NCBI GenBank assembly: GCA_900708905.1
Contig: CAADRB010000010.1
Location: 62,001 to 126,000 of the forward strand
DNA: 64,000 bases
Direction: 5' to 3'
Source: Hymenolepis diminuta
Taxonomy: Eukaryota > Platyhelminthes > Cestoda > Cyclophyllidea > Hymenolepididae
In this document: positions 51,604 through 63,632 of the stretch, piece after piece
Layout: every line of letters begins with the position of its first letter
How positions within the stretch are numbered: the first letter of the stretch is position 1
Made by a program: the position numbers and the translations under genes
Notes under the pieces: model-generated
The model's input: only the letters and a program-made list of their open reading frames with translations
What the model was told of the DNA's origin: nothing
Databases searched by the model: none

Positions 51604-54600
51604 ATGGCCGCAATGTCAAGTAAGGTATTCATATCTGACTGCGTTAAGGTAATGCGCGGAGCGACTAGTGTTGCCAGCGCTGCAGCATCTATTCAAGCAA
51701 CCAAACTAAAAGTATTCATAAAATTGATCGGATTTGATAACTGCCTCTCAAATCTCACTAAAACCCGTCTTGCAACTCCAACTAGTGTCAGAAGATGCAG
51801 TGTTCCCCCAGCAATCTGTAATCATATGATGTATCCGGATTTTTCGACAAAAGTTCGCAATTTTTCTACCTCAGCTGCTGTTCCATCTGAACCCCAAAAG
51901 AAAAGGAAGTCGCTATCATCATCCAAACAGCGCCATGTTCCTGCTTCCCGGATAAGCAGAGCCGCCGGATTTGGAAGTAAGTAAAATGAACATTTTTTTA
52001 TCAAATTCTTAGATCTCTTTGTGGGACTGGGCATCGGTGCCATGACCGAGTACGCAAAGCGTTCTCTTGGCGCTTCAGATAGTAAAAAAGATTCTAATCT
52101 CTTTCTAAACGATGCAAACCTGGAAAAAATCGTTGACACACTGTGTCGTATGCGTGGTGCAGCTCTTAAACTCGGTCAGATGCTGAGTATTCAGGGTACT
52201 TTGGATTTTCACTTCACTCTAGACACCTCATTTAGACAGCTCCCTTGTGAACCCGAAGATTCAGAGCATATTTGAGAGGGTTCGACAATCAGCGGATTTC
52301 ATGCCTACTTCACAGATGTATTCAGTTATCGATGCAGAATTGGGTCCCAGTTGGAAAGACAAATTAGCCTCATTTGACGAGAAACCCTTTGCTGCGGCGA
52401 GTATTGGACAAGTCCATATGGCTTCTCTTTCTGATGGAACGTAGGTTATGATATTTTTATGGTTGATGCGATTATAATCAGATGCCTTTATTATTGTATC
52501 TAGGATTGTTTTTGCTTGTATTTATGCATGACTAATTTATGGAACATTTTACTTGCCTATGGATATTTATAAAGTGCTGTTTTATCTTGAACGTATTTAA
52601 TATCGCCTGTTAGTATTCTTTTCAAGATATTTAAACACTTACTATTTACTTCGGTTACTAAGACTATCAAATGTGTCTTAATATCACTTATTTTTCACTA
52701 AGTCATAATAATAGTTGCTATCCGTCCGTTTCATCTTTTGGGTTTTTCCTCTTTTGTAACTGCATAATCCTGCGCCTAATGTTGATCGTGGTGGACTTTT
52801 GATATTTACCTTCTACGACTTTTTATTAATTTACGGCATAAGTTAAATAGATAGTATGATTTATGTTTCTATACTGTTTTGTGTTCTTATTTTTCTGCTC
52901 TACCTGTAATTTTCGGTCTTATTGCACTATACAAACATTAAAGTTTCCCATCGAATTCCCTACTTAAAAGTGTTGTTTTTGACATTTACTTATTTGCTGG
53001 TGGCGCAGCGTTTAATACGTATATCGACAAACTCAAAATTCATGGTTTCCATATTCATTAGCCCCACGTCTATTGAACTGAATAACCGACCGTTCTGGTT
53101 AAAACAAGTCCTGAAAGATGTGGCTCTATGCTAATTTTTTACCAAAAATCCCTGTTGCTCCCCTTTATAATTTATCTCTACGCATGTAACCTTCAGAATT
53201 TTAGTAATCCTGTCAGACAGACTGATCAAGTCACTGCTATTTATCGTTGCTTCTGGCTATTGTTAATAACCGCCATGACTTCATTTTAAACCCATCTAAA
53301 AGTTTTAGCTACTATTTTCGTTTTATTAGGCGTCTGGCTATGAAGGTTCAATATCCTGGTGTAGCTAAGAGTATAGAAACTGATGTGGCGAACATCACTA
53401 TGCTCCTAAGGCGTTTCAACTTCCTCCCCCGTGGAATGTACGCCGATTCAGCCATCCGCACTGCAAAGAAGGAACTCAAGTGGGAATGTGATTACATCCG
53501 GGAGGCTGCTTTTGCCGAGAGATTTGCCAAGCTCCTTGAAAGTGATCCCGTTTTTGTTGTGCCCAAAGTTTACCACGAGTTGTCTACTGAGAGAGTCTTC
53601 ACAACTGAGTTCTTTGATGGGCTGGCGTTGGATGATTGCGTTGACCTTCCACAGGAAGTTCGAAACTGGGTAAGTGTCTTTATTTAACTAAATCAGATTT
53701 TTATTGGCAAATTTGTTCAATATCCTTATAAAATGCTATTCTTAAACTCTTATTTTACTAGATAGGAATTTTTTCGACTGATCAGTGACGTTTTCTTATT
53801 GTAGTAAGTGCGGAAATTTTTTGTTTTCGTGTATTTCTCCACCCCCTGGCGTTGGATTTCATTTACATATATCCATATCTTCTATATTTGTTTTCTCATT
53901 GAAATGAAGATATTTGCACAGACTTATTGTCTACCTAAATATGAACTAATATAGCTGAAGTAAAGTGTGCTGCACTAAAATTTGGTAAAGATAAATACCG
54001 CAACTCATCTCCAACATGACAACAACGAAAGTAACTCAAGTCCGCATTTTACTTTTTGTCTGCGGATACGCAATCCCTGCAGGCTCGGAGTATTTATCGT
54101 TTACAAGAATATCTAGAACATTTCGACATTGTCGATCTTTTACATTTCGCGATTAATGATTTTAGGATGATAAATTCAATTGCCAATTATGTTTCCTTAT
54201 ACTGATTACACTTTTCATCTTATAACATCCAAACCGACTGCCACTATATCATTGGCTTAAATTCTGATTGTCATTTCTTTGGATTATCTCTTCTAATAAC
54301 AAAAAAATTGCCTATTTAATCTTGTGCGCAGGTGGTTTAGTGGTGCGTTTACCAAACCAGATCTCTAGACCGATGCTCTTAGGTGCACATCCTGTACTTA
54401 ATTCTGGACGATGAGAAAGGAAGTAGAATTTAAGTTTCGTATAAGAGTTGTGTTAAGATATCTAATAAACTTGGAAATTATCCTAATGCGACCACATCCA
54501 AACCTTATTAAATACTGGCATTCGGTTTCTGTTTATTTAGCTTAATTATAAATCTACAATTAGAATGTTATGCCTTTTTTGAGATTTAATTTTCTTTTTT

Positions 54601-56355
54601 ATTATCTAGATTGGTGAAAACATCCTTCGCCTTTGTCTTTTGGAAGTTTTTGTCTATAATTCCATGCAGACGGATCCCAATTGGTCCAACTTCCTCTATT
54701 CCAAAGATCTCAACAAGGTATCCTTTTTTTCCTCTTATTCTCTTCATTGTCAAGTTATTTTACTGAAGTCCATTATTGATTCATGTGTTGTGTAGATTGC
54801 CCTGCTAGATTTTGGTGCTTCAAGAGACTACCCAAGACGATTTGTGGACGAGTATCTCAGAGTTATTGTTGCTTCATCTGAGGGCGATAATGCCGGTATC
54901 GTCGAGCATTCAAAGAAACTTGGATTCTTGACTGGCTATGAAACGAAGGTTTGTTCTCCCTTTTTAATTTTTTAAATGTTTGAGATCTTAAGTTAGTATA
55001 AATTTGTATCGCTAGATTAGTTTGACTTATTTTATATTGAGATTTCATCGATTGTCTTCTACTAGCACTGAAATCGGCTAGTGGAAGTACTTTATGAATC
55101 CGATTAGGTTAGGCTTAGAAATTTTCCTTTGCACAATGGATGGTTTCCATGAAGACTAACAGGGTACAACAGCCTTTTCCATATCAGAGAACCATAAGTT
55201 GAGTGGAGACTAATTGTAAAGTATCACTTTTGTAAAGTATCACCTTTCTACACTCTTACTGTGCTAAGAAGTCTAGTTTCTGCGGGTATAATATTGCTAG
55301 ACTGCAGCTGAATCAGATCCGGAGAGGTTGGACGAAAGTGGAGTTGCTTCAACACACTTGACTATACGTGTGTACAAATATGTGTGAATACAGGTCGTCT
55401 TTATAGTATTGAGGTCCGAAGGTCAAAAAACCTCCAGACTGATAATAGTTTTGCCCCGAATAGCTGTCAAGGTGTCAGCAGCAGCGCGCATCCACATACT
55501 GATAAGGCCAATGGCCGACATACAGATTCCCTGCTAAATACCCGTGACAAAACATGGACTCAGTGCTTTTGAGCCTTGTTTGTCGGATATACAAATTCTT
55601 GGATTATGTGGTCTAAAAAAGTCTTTATTAAGGAACATCTTTTAGAGGAGGTAAGTTAATATGAAAGGACATAAAGTTTATAAGATGTATGGAAGATGGG
55701 AATAGAAACCAGGATGCATTAAAGTGTTTAACTGTGAGGGAATGCGACCGATCATCTAGCCTGAGTCAAAACTATCCTCTCCCTCACCTGGGTATATGAA
55801 TATTTGTTTATCTCCTAATCTAGCTAGTGGCTACTGTTCCCATAATTTAGCCGATTCATCCATTCTGCGTTTAGGCAAATACATCCATTCTGACGCGAGG
55901 TTACTAGCTTAAAATTAGTAGTAATGCGCGTGGTGGCTCACGAGGTCCTAGATTAGTGTACTCTTATCGTCAGATTTGTTTAACCTATTTTTTATACCGG
56001 TTCCATCGATTGTTTCTGTGTGTTGTCTTAAAATTATGTTTCGATCTTTAATGAATAGGTATTCCTGGACGCTCATGTGGAAGCCGTCCGTGTTTTGGGA
56101 GAGCCATTCGCCTCCGAAAAACCTTTCAATTTTGGTTGTCAATCCACAACCACACGCATCAACAGCATCATCCCAGTGATGCTTGAACATCGTCTCACTC
56201 CACCTCCTCCTGAAACCTACTCTCTTCATCGCAAAATGTCCGGCTGTTTCCTCCTCTGTGGCAAACTAGGCGCCAAGGTCAACTGTCGACAGCTCTTCCT
56301 TGAAATCGCCAACAATTATGTCTATGGATTGGATAGTACTCCGGAGATTAAGTAA
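51604..56355 (+). CDS. COQ8: COQ8/ADCK3 atypical kinase (UbiB family), coenzyme Q biosynthesis
   Basis: Seven exons, 51604-51976, 52013-52195, 52236-52440, 53330-53669, 54610-54717, 54796-54948 and 56059-56355, give 552 residues with all phases matching. COQ8 is a mitochondrial matrix-side, membrane-anchored ATPase/kinase-like protein that supports the coenzyme Q synthesis complex. Family hallmarks are all present. [15 protein letters not shown] leads into a Gly-rich membrane segment (residues about 120-138). The KxGQ motif is K177-Q180 ([11 protein letters not shown]). The Ala-rich loop that replaces the P-loop is A238-S241 ([10 protein letters not shown]). Lys259 lies in AMKVQYPG. The catalytic-loop equivalent is QTDPNWSNF (D389, N394), and the metal site is DFG at 408-410. 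The C-terminal [10 protein letters not shown] block is conserved. The N-terminal 100 residues are Ser/Ala/Lys-rich, as expected for mitochondrial import. ATG 51604 is the first in-frame start; the frame open upstream of it has no ATG. Confidence 0.95.
51977..52012 (+). other. 36 nt micro-intron in COQ8
   Basis: GTAAGT donor and ATTCTTAG acceptor. Removing it restores the conserved AAGFG-N-LFVGLG reading frame. Without it the frame hits a stop. Confidence 0.9.
52196..52235 (+). other. 40 nt micro-intron in COQ8
   Basis: GTACTT donor and CATTTAG acceptor. Removal joins MLSIQ-D-SSLVNP, matching the conserved family sequence around this point. Confidence 0.9.
52441..53329 (+). other. COQ8 intron 3
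   Basis: 889 bases, donor GTAGGT, acceptor TTTTATTAG. The 70-codon frame at 52922-53134 inside it is a chance frame with no recognisable content. Confidence 0.85.
53670..54609 (+). other. COQ8 intron 4
   Basis: 940 bases, donor GTAAGT, acceptor ATTATCTAG. No gene was recognised in it. Confidence 0.85.
54949..56058 (+). other. COQ8 intron 6
   Basis: 1,110 bases, donor GTTTGT, acceptor ATGAATAG. It contains short open frames (for example 55384-55572) with no recognisable content. Confidence 0.8.
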
Positions 56356-56428
56356 AGCCTTTTCGGGAAGAATCGTCCTGTATTTTGTAGTGAATTAATT
56401 TTTATACTCAGGTAATAATTGACAAATT

Positions 56429-56434
56429 AATAAA
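56429..56434 (+). terminator. Poly(A) signal of COQ8
   Basis: AATAAA about 75 bases after the stop codon at 56353-56355. Confidence 0.7.
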
Positions 56435-57207
56435 GCAATTTTGTAAATAATTACTCGTGCTTCTTTCTTCGATCCTGCTGAATGCTGTGATGCGATCATG
56501 GTGGTGTTTGTTTGAGGTCTAAATTACCAAGTCAGAACAAAATAAGCATTTTGGAGCCCCTCCGATTGAGAAATTCGCATTTGGTCGCCTGTTGGCTAGT
56601 ATTAACCTTAGCATTCGTTCACTGAATATGTGCCCTCTGGAAAACTGAAGGAAAGTCTTGGTCAGAAGTCATCCTGAGATCTTACCTATTGGGAAACTTG
56701 TATCTCTGTCGATCAGCATTGGTAAGTACAGATGGCCACTTCAAATACTAGATATGAATCGATGGATTTTGGACTTGTGACCTCTGGCCTCCCTCTTGGA
56801 AGACATGAGCGTTGTCGCTGCACCGAGAGCACAAAGATATCTAATGTTGGTTTTTCTATTCGATAATATTTCCACATGCTGCAGCGACCTATTCAAATCT
56901 TATGTAAATTAATCCGATTCTTTAGGCATCTCCAATGTCTAGAGCGTGATAGTTACAATGAAAGATCATCTCTCACCTCAAATGAAATGGGTTCTGAAAT
57001 TATCAGTATACACCCAATAACTATTAATTGGCAGCAATGGCTAATACTGAGATCAACAGAGAAATGACCGAATGCAAATTTCCCCATTCAGACTGCTCCA
57101 TGGTGTATTTGTTCTCTTCGTATTTTAGAATGCTTGTCTTTTCGTTACATTTTAAACATGGTGAAATACAAACCAGTGTTCTTTTTTAATGGGAAAGACG
57201 TCCACAG
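56435..57207. other. Intergenic region between COQ8 and the MEA1-type gene
   Basis: About 770 bases with no recognised gene. A pyrimidine run and an AG lie immediately before the next start codon (57206-57207). Confidence 0.6.
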
Positions 57208-58611
57208 ATGCGTGATACAGCTATATCTAATGGTCAAGGGAGTACACCATCCTCCCCAACTGGATTTCAAGATGATGCATTTAGCGTTCTTGACGGTCAG
57301 CCGGCTCCCTCTTCGCCTGAGCATGTAGGATATACCCTGTTGGAGAATGGTTTTGTATCTAGTCAAAGTAGTGATGAGGATGAAGAAGAGGAAATGGAAA
57401 GTGGTAGTGGCAGACAGGACTCGAACACTGATCCTCTAGATGATGCGAGAATTGATGAAACCCTTAGGCGAGTATTGAATTCTGATGGGACACACTTTGG
57501 ATCATTCCAGGCTTCGGTATGGGTTTTTGATACTTTATGTGTGCTGTTTGAAATTAGTTCACTTTTAATCTGTGCATTTGATTGCTCATTTAGGAGGAGC
57601 CTGAAGATGAACCAGATGAGTCATCACCAGCTCTGCTGTGGAACGAACCAAGAAAGGATGAAGATCAACGAATACCTCTTTCTGATGGTAAGTGAGATGG
57701 TCGGATATATAACAACTCATATAACAAAATATCAATATCATTAATGTTCAGATGGCCTACAGGATTGAAACTTCTTGATTACCGATTAGTTTGGAGGCTA
57801 GCGCCTTTTCTCTGCCTCACCTAGTAGAAGTCTTTTGGCTGTTTCTCTCTATTTTCTACTTTGATGTAGTAAAGTTCGTCGAAACTTAGAAGGCCAATAG
57901 CTAAACCGTCTTTCCCTGCCCTATGTTGGCGATTTCTAACCCATTACCCTTTTACTATACGCCCCTAATTGCAATTGGGAGAAATAAGAGGTAACGAAGG
58001 TAATTTCAGATTGTTCTTTTCTCTCTTCTCATTCTCTTCTACGCCGCCACTTTTGTTTCTTATTCTCGTTTCTTAGATTGTTTTCTTCATATCGAATTTC
58101 CCCGAGCATCCTGTTTTCTCTCCAGTTTTCGATTGTTTAAGGTGATATTGTCTTTCATAAGTGAACAAGTCCCTTTTGAAATCTTAGGTTCTTAAGAATG
58201 AACAGTTTCTCATCCATTTAATACATCTCTAAGTTATTACGATCAGGTATTAAGATTAAATTTCTTACGGTAACCTAGTCTCTATCCCATTTACATTCCA
58301 AAGGAAAGAGTCGGTCTAGAGAATAAGTGATTTTCAGGTAATGTAATAAATTACTTCCTTTGATAATTTATATATGAAGCGAAAATAACTTCGTGCTATC
58401 ATCGTCTATTTCTGTTTTCCTCAATCTAGAAAAGGCAACAGAAATCAAGGCTTATTTGAGCGGTTTTAAATTGCCTGAAGCATATCTGCCGACCTGGGCA
58501 ATGCAAATTCCTGAAGAAGTTTGGAAACAGCGTCTCCTTCAACGCATTTCTTCACAATCGGCGGCAGCTGCTCCAACATCGAAGTCATCTCGATTTTTTT
58601 CCGAACTGTGA
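57208..58611 (+). CDS. MEA1: Male-enhanced antigen 1 (MEA1) family protein, 194 aa
   Basis: Three exons, 57208-57516, 57594-57687 and 58430-58611, join in phases 0 and 1. The layout matches MEA1: a variable N-terminus, a GYTLL core at residues 41-45, and an acidic low-complexity run (SDEDEEEEMESGSG, residues about 55-68). A second acidic stretch (EEPEDEPDE) follows from residue 104, and last comes the conserved C-terminal block. That block reads IKAYLSGFKLPEAYLPTWA, then IPEEVWKQRLLQR (residues about 140-172), with the LP...PxWA...W pattern that identifies the family. The length is close to the vertebrate protein (about 185 residues). The molecular function is poorly known. The ATG directly follows an AG, so it could be a splice or trans-splice acceptor. 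An upstream 5' exon is also possible. Confidence 0.85.
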
Positions 58612-59121
58612 TAATCTTGCTGTTGAATATTCCATCTTCTTGCTCAGTGGTCATTCCTTACTCATTTTAATTCAAATACCGTTTATTTACTATCATATTA
58701 ACTTGCCTTTTTTATGGCAGACCATTGCTTCTCATACTTGGGTTTGCTCTTGAAAACATCGGCACGGAATTTCATTATGTTACTCAGGTTCTAATAATTA
58801 TTTACCAGTAACTCATCCATTTAAAAGTTAGCATACCCATATTTTGAATTTCATCACAAAAATCACGTATAATCAGTCTTACAAAAAGGCAATTAGTCAT
58901 TAATGTTCTTCGTTCGAAAATTTCCAGGTTACGAATTCTAATTACAACATAAACAAAGGCCTATGCTTAAAATTACAACGGATGAAGAGGGATTTTTCAG
59001 ACAAATGTACAATTACCGCCTGTACAGTTTGTTCATTAGCATATTCGTGGAGAAATTAAGTCGGCTTATTAACTGTAACGATATGTAAATATTAAATCTG
59101 CGAAGCACTTATTCTGGTCGC
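58612..59121. other. Tail-to-tail intergenic region
   Basis: This is the 3' flank shared by the MEA1-type gene (+) and the OB-fold gene (-). TTTATT at 58682-58687 is an AATAAA on the minus strand and could serve the OB-fold gene, with a 3' UTR of about 430 bases. No plus-strand AATAAA was seen near 58,611. Confidence 0.5.
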
Positions 59122-59448
59122 CTAGCAATTAGTCCCTTGTTTAATAAGCCGCACGTTCCACACCGTATAAATTGCCCTATCACACCTCAGACGAGTTGTG
59201 TCCCGAAGAATGATAAGGTGGCCTTCTTCCACATCTCGAACACTACTAATCATAACATGGTGTTCAATGGATATGCAGCAGCAGGCACCGCTCTCGTGAT
59301 TTCTGACTTTGCAAATGGCCATGTCAACTACTAGAGTTCTAACAGTTTGATCGACTGTCCTATTTTCTAAAAATAACCCAAATCTTGTCGTGGTAAAATT
59401 GCAGGATTTTGATACTAGATAATCTTCAATAAACCAGTTTCCTGCCAT
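59122..59448 (-). CDS. Single-exon OB-fold protein resembling SOSS-B/NABP (108 aa)
   Basis: An intronless frame starts at ATG 59448, preceded by an in-frame stop seven codons upstream. It reads like one OB-fold with the SOSS-B (NABP/hSSB) order. FIEDYLVSK at residues 6-14 corresponds to the N-terminal FVKDI block. FGLFLENRTVDQTVRT comes next. CKVRNHESGACCCISI at residues 46-61 corresponds to the CKVADKTGSINISVW strand pair. EEGHLIILRD at residues 74-83 corresponds to the PGDIIRL turn, and a final AIYTVWNVRLIKQG matches the last strands. SOSS-B binds single-stranded DNA in double-strand break repair. The protein ends just after the fold and lacks the usual C-terminal tail. The match is a by-eye alignment of a divergent sequence, so other small OB-fold proteins remain possible. 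Confidence 0.55.
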   Translation of the reverse strand: MAGNWFIEDYLVSKSCNFTTTRFGLFLENRTVDQTVRTLVVDMAICKVRNHESGACCCISIEHHVMISSVRDVEEGHLIILRDTTRLRCDRAIYTVWNVRLIKQGTNC

Positions 59449-59519
59449 ATCGTGGATTTTGCCATCTTATCCAAGTGGAAACCCTCAGATCGATAAATGA
59501 CAGTAAACCAGAAAACAGT

Positions 59520-59520
59520 N
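59520..59520. other. Single unknown base at an assembly junction
   Basis: A lone N separates unique sequence from the duplicated COQ8 segment. Similarity to the first COQ8 copy starts at the very next base. Confidence 0.95.
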
Positions 59521-62500
59521 CAGTTATCGATGCAGAATTGGGTCCCAGTTGGAAAGACAAATTAGCCTCATTTGACGAGAAACCCTTTGCTGCGGCGAGT
59601 ATTGGACAAGTCCATATGGCTTCTCTTTCTGATGGAACGTAGGTTATGATATTTTTATGGTTGATGCGATTATAATCAGATGCCTTTATTATTGTATCTA
59701 GGATTGTTTTTGCTTGTATTTATGCATGACTAATTTATGGAACATTTTACTTGCCTATGGATATTTATAAAGTGCTGTTTTATCTTGAACGTATTTAATA
59801 TCGCCTGTTAGTATTCTTTTCAAGATATTTAAACACTTACTATTTACTTCGGTTACTAAGACTATCAAATGTGTCTTAATATCACTTATTTTTCACTAAG
59901 TCATAATAATAGTTGCTATCCGTCCGTTTCATCTTTTGGGTTTTTCCTCTTTTGTAACTGCATAATCCTGCGCCTAATGTTGATCGTGGTGGACTTTTGA
60001 TATTTACCTTCTACGACTTTTTATTAATTTACGGCATAAGTTAAATAGATAGTATGATTTATGTTTCTATACTGTTTTGTGTTCTTATTTTTCTGCTCTA
60101 CCTGTAATTTTCGGTCTTATTGCACTATACAAACATTAAAGTTTCCCATCGAATTCCCTACTTAAAAGTGTTGTTTTTGACATTTACTTATTTGCTGGTG
60201 GCGCAGCGTTTAATACGTATATCGACAAACTCAAAATTCATGGTTTCCATATTCATTAGCCCCACGTCTATTGAACTGAATAACCGACCGTTCTGGTTAA
60301 AACAAGTCCTGAAAGATGTGGCTCTATGCTAATTTTTTACCAAAAATCCCTGTTGCTCCCCTTTATAATTTATCTCTACGCATGTAACCTTCAGAATTTT
60401 AGTAATCCTGTCAGACAGACTGATCAAGTCACTGCTATTTATCGTTGCTTCTGGCTATTGTTAATAACCGCCATGACTTCATTTTAAACCCATCTAAAAG
60501 TTTTAGCTACTATTTTCGTTTTATTAGGCGTCTGGCTATGAAGGTTCAATATCCTGGTGTAGCTAAGAGTATAGAAACTGATGTGGCGAACATCACTATG
60601 CTCCTAAGGCGTTTCAACTTCCTCCCCCGTGGAATGTACGCCGATTCAGCCATCCGCACTGCAAAGAAGGAACTCAAGTGGGAATGTGATTACATCCGGG
60701 AGGCTGCTTTTGCCGAGAGATTTGCCAAGCTCCTTGAAAGTGATCCCGTTTTTGTTGTGCCCAAAGTTTACCACGAGTTGTCTACTGAGAGAGTCTTCAC
60801 AACTGAGTTCTTTGATGGGCTGGCGTTGGATGATTGCGTTGACCTTCCACAGGAAGTTCGAAACTGGGTAAGTGTCTTTATTTAACTAAATCAGATTTTT
60901 ATTGGCAAATTTGTTCAATATCCTTATAAAATGCTATTCTTAAACTCTTATTTTACTAGATAGGAATTTTTTCGACTGATCAGTGACGTTTTCTTATTGT
61001 AGTAAGTGCGGAAATTTTTTGTTTTCGTGTATTTCTCCACCCCCTGGCGTTGGATTTCATTTACATATATCCATATCTTCTATATTTGTTTTCTCATTGA
61101 AATGAAGATATTTGCACAGACTTATTGTCTACCTAAATATGAACTAATATAGCTGAAGTAAAGTGTGCTGCACTAAAATTTGGTAAAGATAAATACCGCA
61201 ACTCATCTCCAACATGACAACAACGAAAGTAACTCAAGTCCGCATTTTACTTTTTGTCTGCGGATACGCAATCCCTGCAGGCTCGGAGTATTTATCGTTT
61301 ACAAGAATATCTAGAACATTTCGACATTGTCGATCTTTTACATTTCGCGATTAATGATTTTAGGATGATAAATTCAATTGCCAATTATGTTTCCTTATAC
61401 TGATTACACTTTTCATCTTATAACATCCAAACCGACTGCCACTATATCATTGGCTTAAATTCTGATTGTCATTTCTTTGGATTATCTCTTCTAATAACAA
61501 AAAAATTGCCTATTTAATCTTGTGCGCAGGTGGTTTAGTGGTGCGTTTACCAAACCAGATCTCTAGACCGATGCTCTTAGGTGCACATCCTGTACTTAAT
61601 TCTGGACGATGAGAAAGGAAGTAGAATTTAAGTTTCGTATAAGAGTTGTGTTAAGATATCTAATAAACTTGGAAATTATCCTAATGCGACCACATCCAAA
61701 CCTTATTAAATACTGGCATTCGGTTTCTGTTTATTTAGCTTAATTATAAATCTACAATTAGAATGTTATGCCTTTTTTGAGATTTAATTTTCTTTTTTAT
61801 TATCTAGATTGGTGAAAACATCCTTCGCCTTTGTCTTTTGGAAGTTTTTGTCTATAATTCCATGCAGACGGATCCCAATTGGTCCAACTTCCTCTATTCC
61901 AAAGATCTCAACAAGGTATCCTTTTTTTCCTCTTATTCTCTTCATTGTCAAGTTATTTTACTGAAGTCCATTATTGATTCATGTGTTGTGTAGATTGCCC
62001 TGCTAGATTTTGGTGCTTCAAGAGACTACCCAAGACGATTTGTGGACGAGTATCTCAGAGTTATTGTTGCTTCATCTGAGGGCGATAATGCCGGTATCGT
62101 CGAGCATTCAAAGAAACTTGGATTCTTGACTGGCTATGAAACGAAGGTTTGTTCTCCCTTTTTAATTTTTTAAATGTTTGAGATCTTAAGTTAGTATAAA
62201 TTTGTATCGCTAGATTAGTTTGACTTATTTTATATTGAGATTTCATCGATTGTCTTCTACTAGCACTGAAATCGGCTAGTGGAAGTACTTTATGAATCCG
62301 ATTAGGTTAGGCTTAGAAATTTTCCTTTGCACAATGGATGGTTTCCATGAAGACTAACAGGGTACAACAGCCTTTTCCATATCAGAGAACCATAAGTTGA
62401 GTGGAGACTAATTGTAAAGTATCACTTTTGTAAAGTATCACCTTTCTACACTCTTACTGTGCTAAGAAGTCTAGTTTCTGCGGGTATAATATTGCTAGAC

Positions 62501-63553
62501 TGCAGCTGAATCAGATCCGGAGAGGTTGGACGAAAGTGGAGTTGCTTCAACACACTTGACTATACGTGTGTACAAATATGTGTGAATACAGGTCGTCTTT
62601 ATAGTATTGAGGTCCGAAGGTCAAAAAACCTCCAGACTGATAATAGTTTTGCCCCGAATAGCTGTCAAGGTGTCAGCAGCAGCGCGCATCCACATACTGA
62701 TAAGGCCAATGGCCGACATACAGATTCCCTGCTAAATACCCGTGACAAAACATGGACTCAGTGCTTTTGAGCCTTGTTTGTCGGATATACAAATTCTTGG
62801 ATTATGTGGTCTAAAAAAGTCTTTATTAAGGAACATCTTTTAGAGGAGGTAAGTTAATATGAAAGGACATAAAGTTTATAAGATGTATGGAAGATGGGAA
62901 TAGAAACCAGGATGCATTAAAGTGTTTAACTGTGAGGGAATGCGACCGATCATCTAGCCTGAGTCAAAACTATCCTCTCCCTCACCTGGGTATATGAATA
63001 TTTGTTTATCTCCTAATCTAGCTAGTGGCTACTGTTCCCATAATTTAGCCGATTCATCCATTCTGCGTTTAGGCAAATACATCCATTCTGACGCGAGGTT
63101 ACTAGCTTAAAATTAGTAGTAATGCGCGTGGTGGCTCACGAGGTCCTAGATTAGTGTACTCTTATCGTCAGATTTGTTTAACCTATTTTTTATACCGGTT
63201 CCATCGATTGTTTCTGTGTGTTGTCTTAAAATTATGTTTCGATCTTTAATGAATAGGTATTCCTGGACGCTCATGTGGAAGCCGTCCGTGTTTTGGGAGA
63301 GCCATTCGCCTCCGAAAAACCTTTCAATTTTGGTTGTCAATCCACAACCACACGCATCAACAGCATCATCCCAGTGATGCTTGAACATCGTCTCACTCCA
63401 CCTCCTCCTGAAACCTACTCTCTTCATCGCAAAATGTCCGGCTGTTTCCTCCTCTGTGGCAAACTAGGCGCCAAGGTCAACTGTCGACAGCTCTTCCTTG
63501 AAATCGCCAACAATTATGTCTATGGATTGGATAGTACTCCGGAGATTAAGTAA
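59521..63553 (+). pseudogene. 5'-truncated second copy of COQ8 (probably an assembly artefact)
   Basis: Exons correspond to partial exon 3 (59521-59638), exon 4 (60528-60867), exon 5 (61808-61915), exon 6 (61994-62146) and exon 7 (63257-63553). The start codon, the mitochondrial leader and the KxGQ motif are absent because the copy starts after them. Ala-rich loop, DPNW and DFG motifs are intact. No stop or frameshift was seen. As it stands the copy cannot make a full protein. If real, it would be a promoterless partial duplicate. Confidence 0.85.
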
Positions 63554-63626
63554 AGCCTTTTCGGGAAGAATCGTCCTGTATTTTGTAGTGAATTAATTTT
63601 TATACTCAGGTAATAATTGACAAATT

Positions 63627-63632
63627 AATAAA
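63627..63632 (+). terminator. Poly(A) signal in the second COQ8 copy
   Basis: AATAAA equivalent to 56429-56434 at the 7,198 offset. Confidence 0.6.

Noticed and set aside
51822..52139. Open frame antisense to COQ8 exons 1-2
   Set aside because: It is the reverse shadow of a confidently assigned coding region and crosses its first micro-intron.
52922..53134. 70-codon plus-strand frame (and its second copy at 60120-60332)
   Set aside because: It lies wholly within COQ8 intron 3 and has no recognisable content. The repeat at 60,120 only reflects the duplicated segment.
54327..54400. tRNA-like stretch in COQ8 intron 4 (GGTGGTTTAGTGG)
   Set aside because: It has an A-box-like start, but no B box (GGTTCGAATCC type) at the right distance and no cloverleaf pairing.
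57145..57366. Frame overlapping the start of the MEA1-type gene on the minus strand
   Set aside because: It is the antisense shadow of the acidic MEA1 N-terminus, with no independent support.
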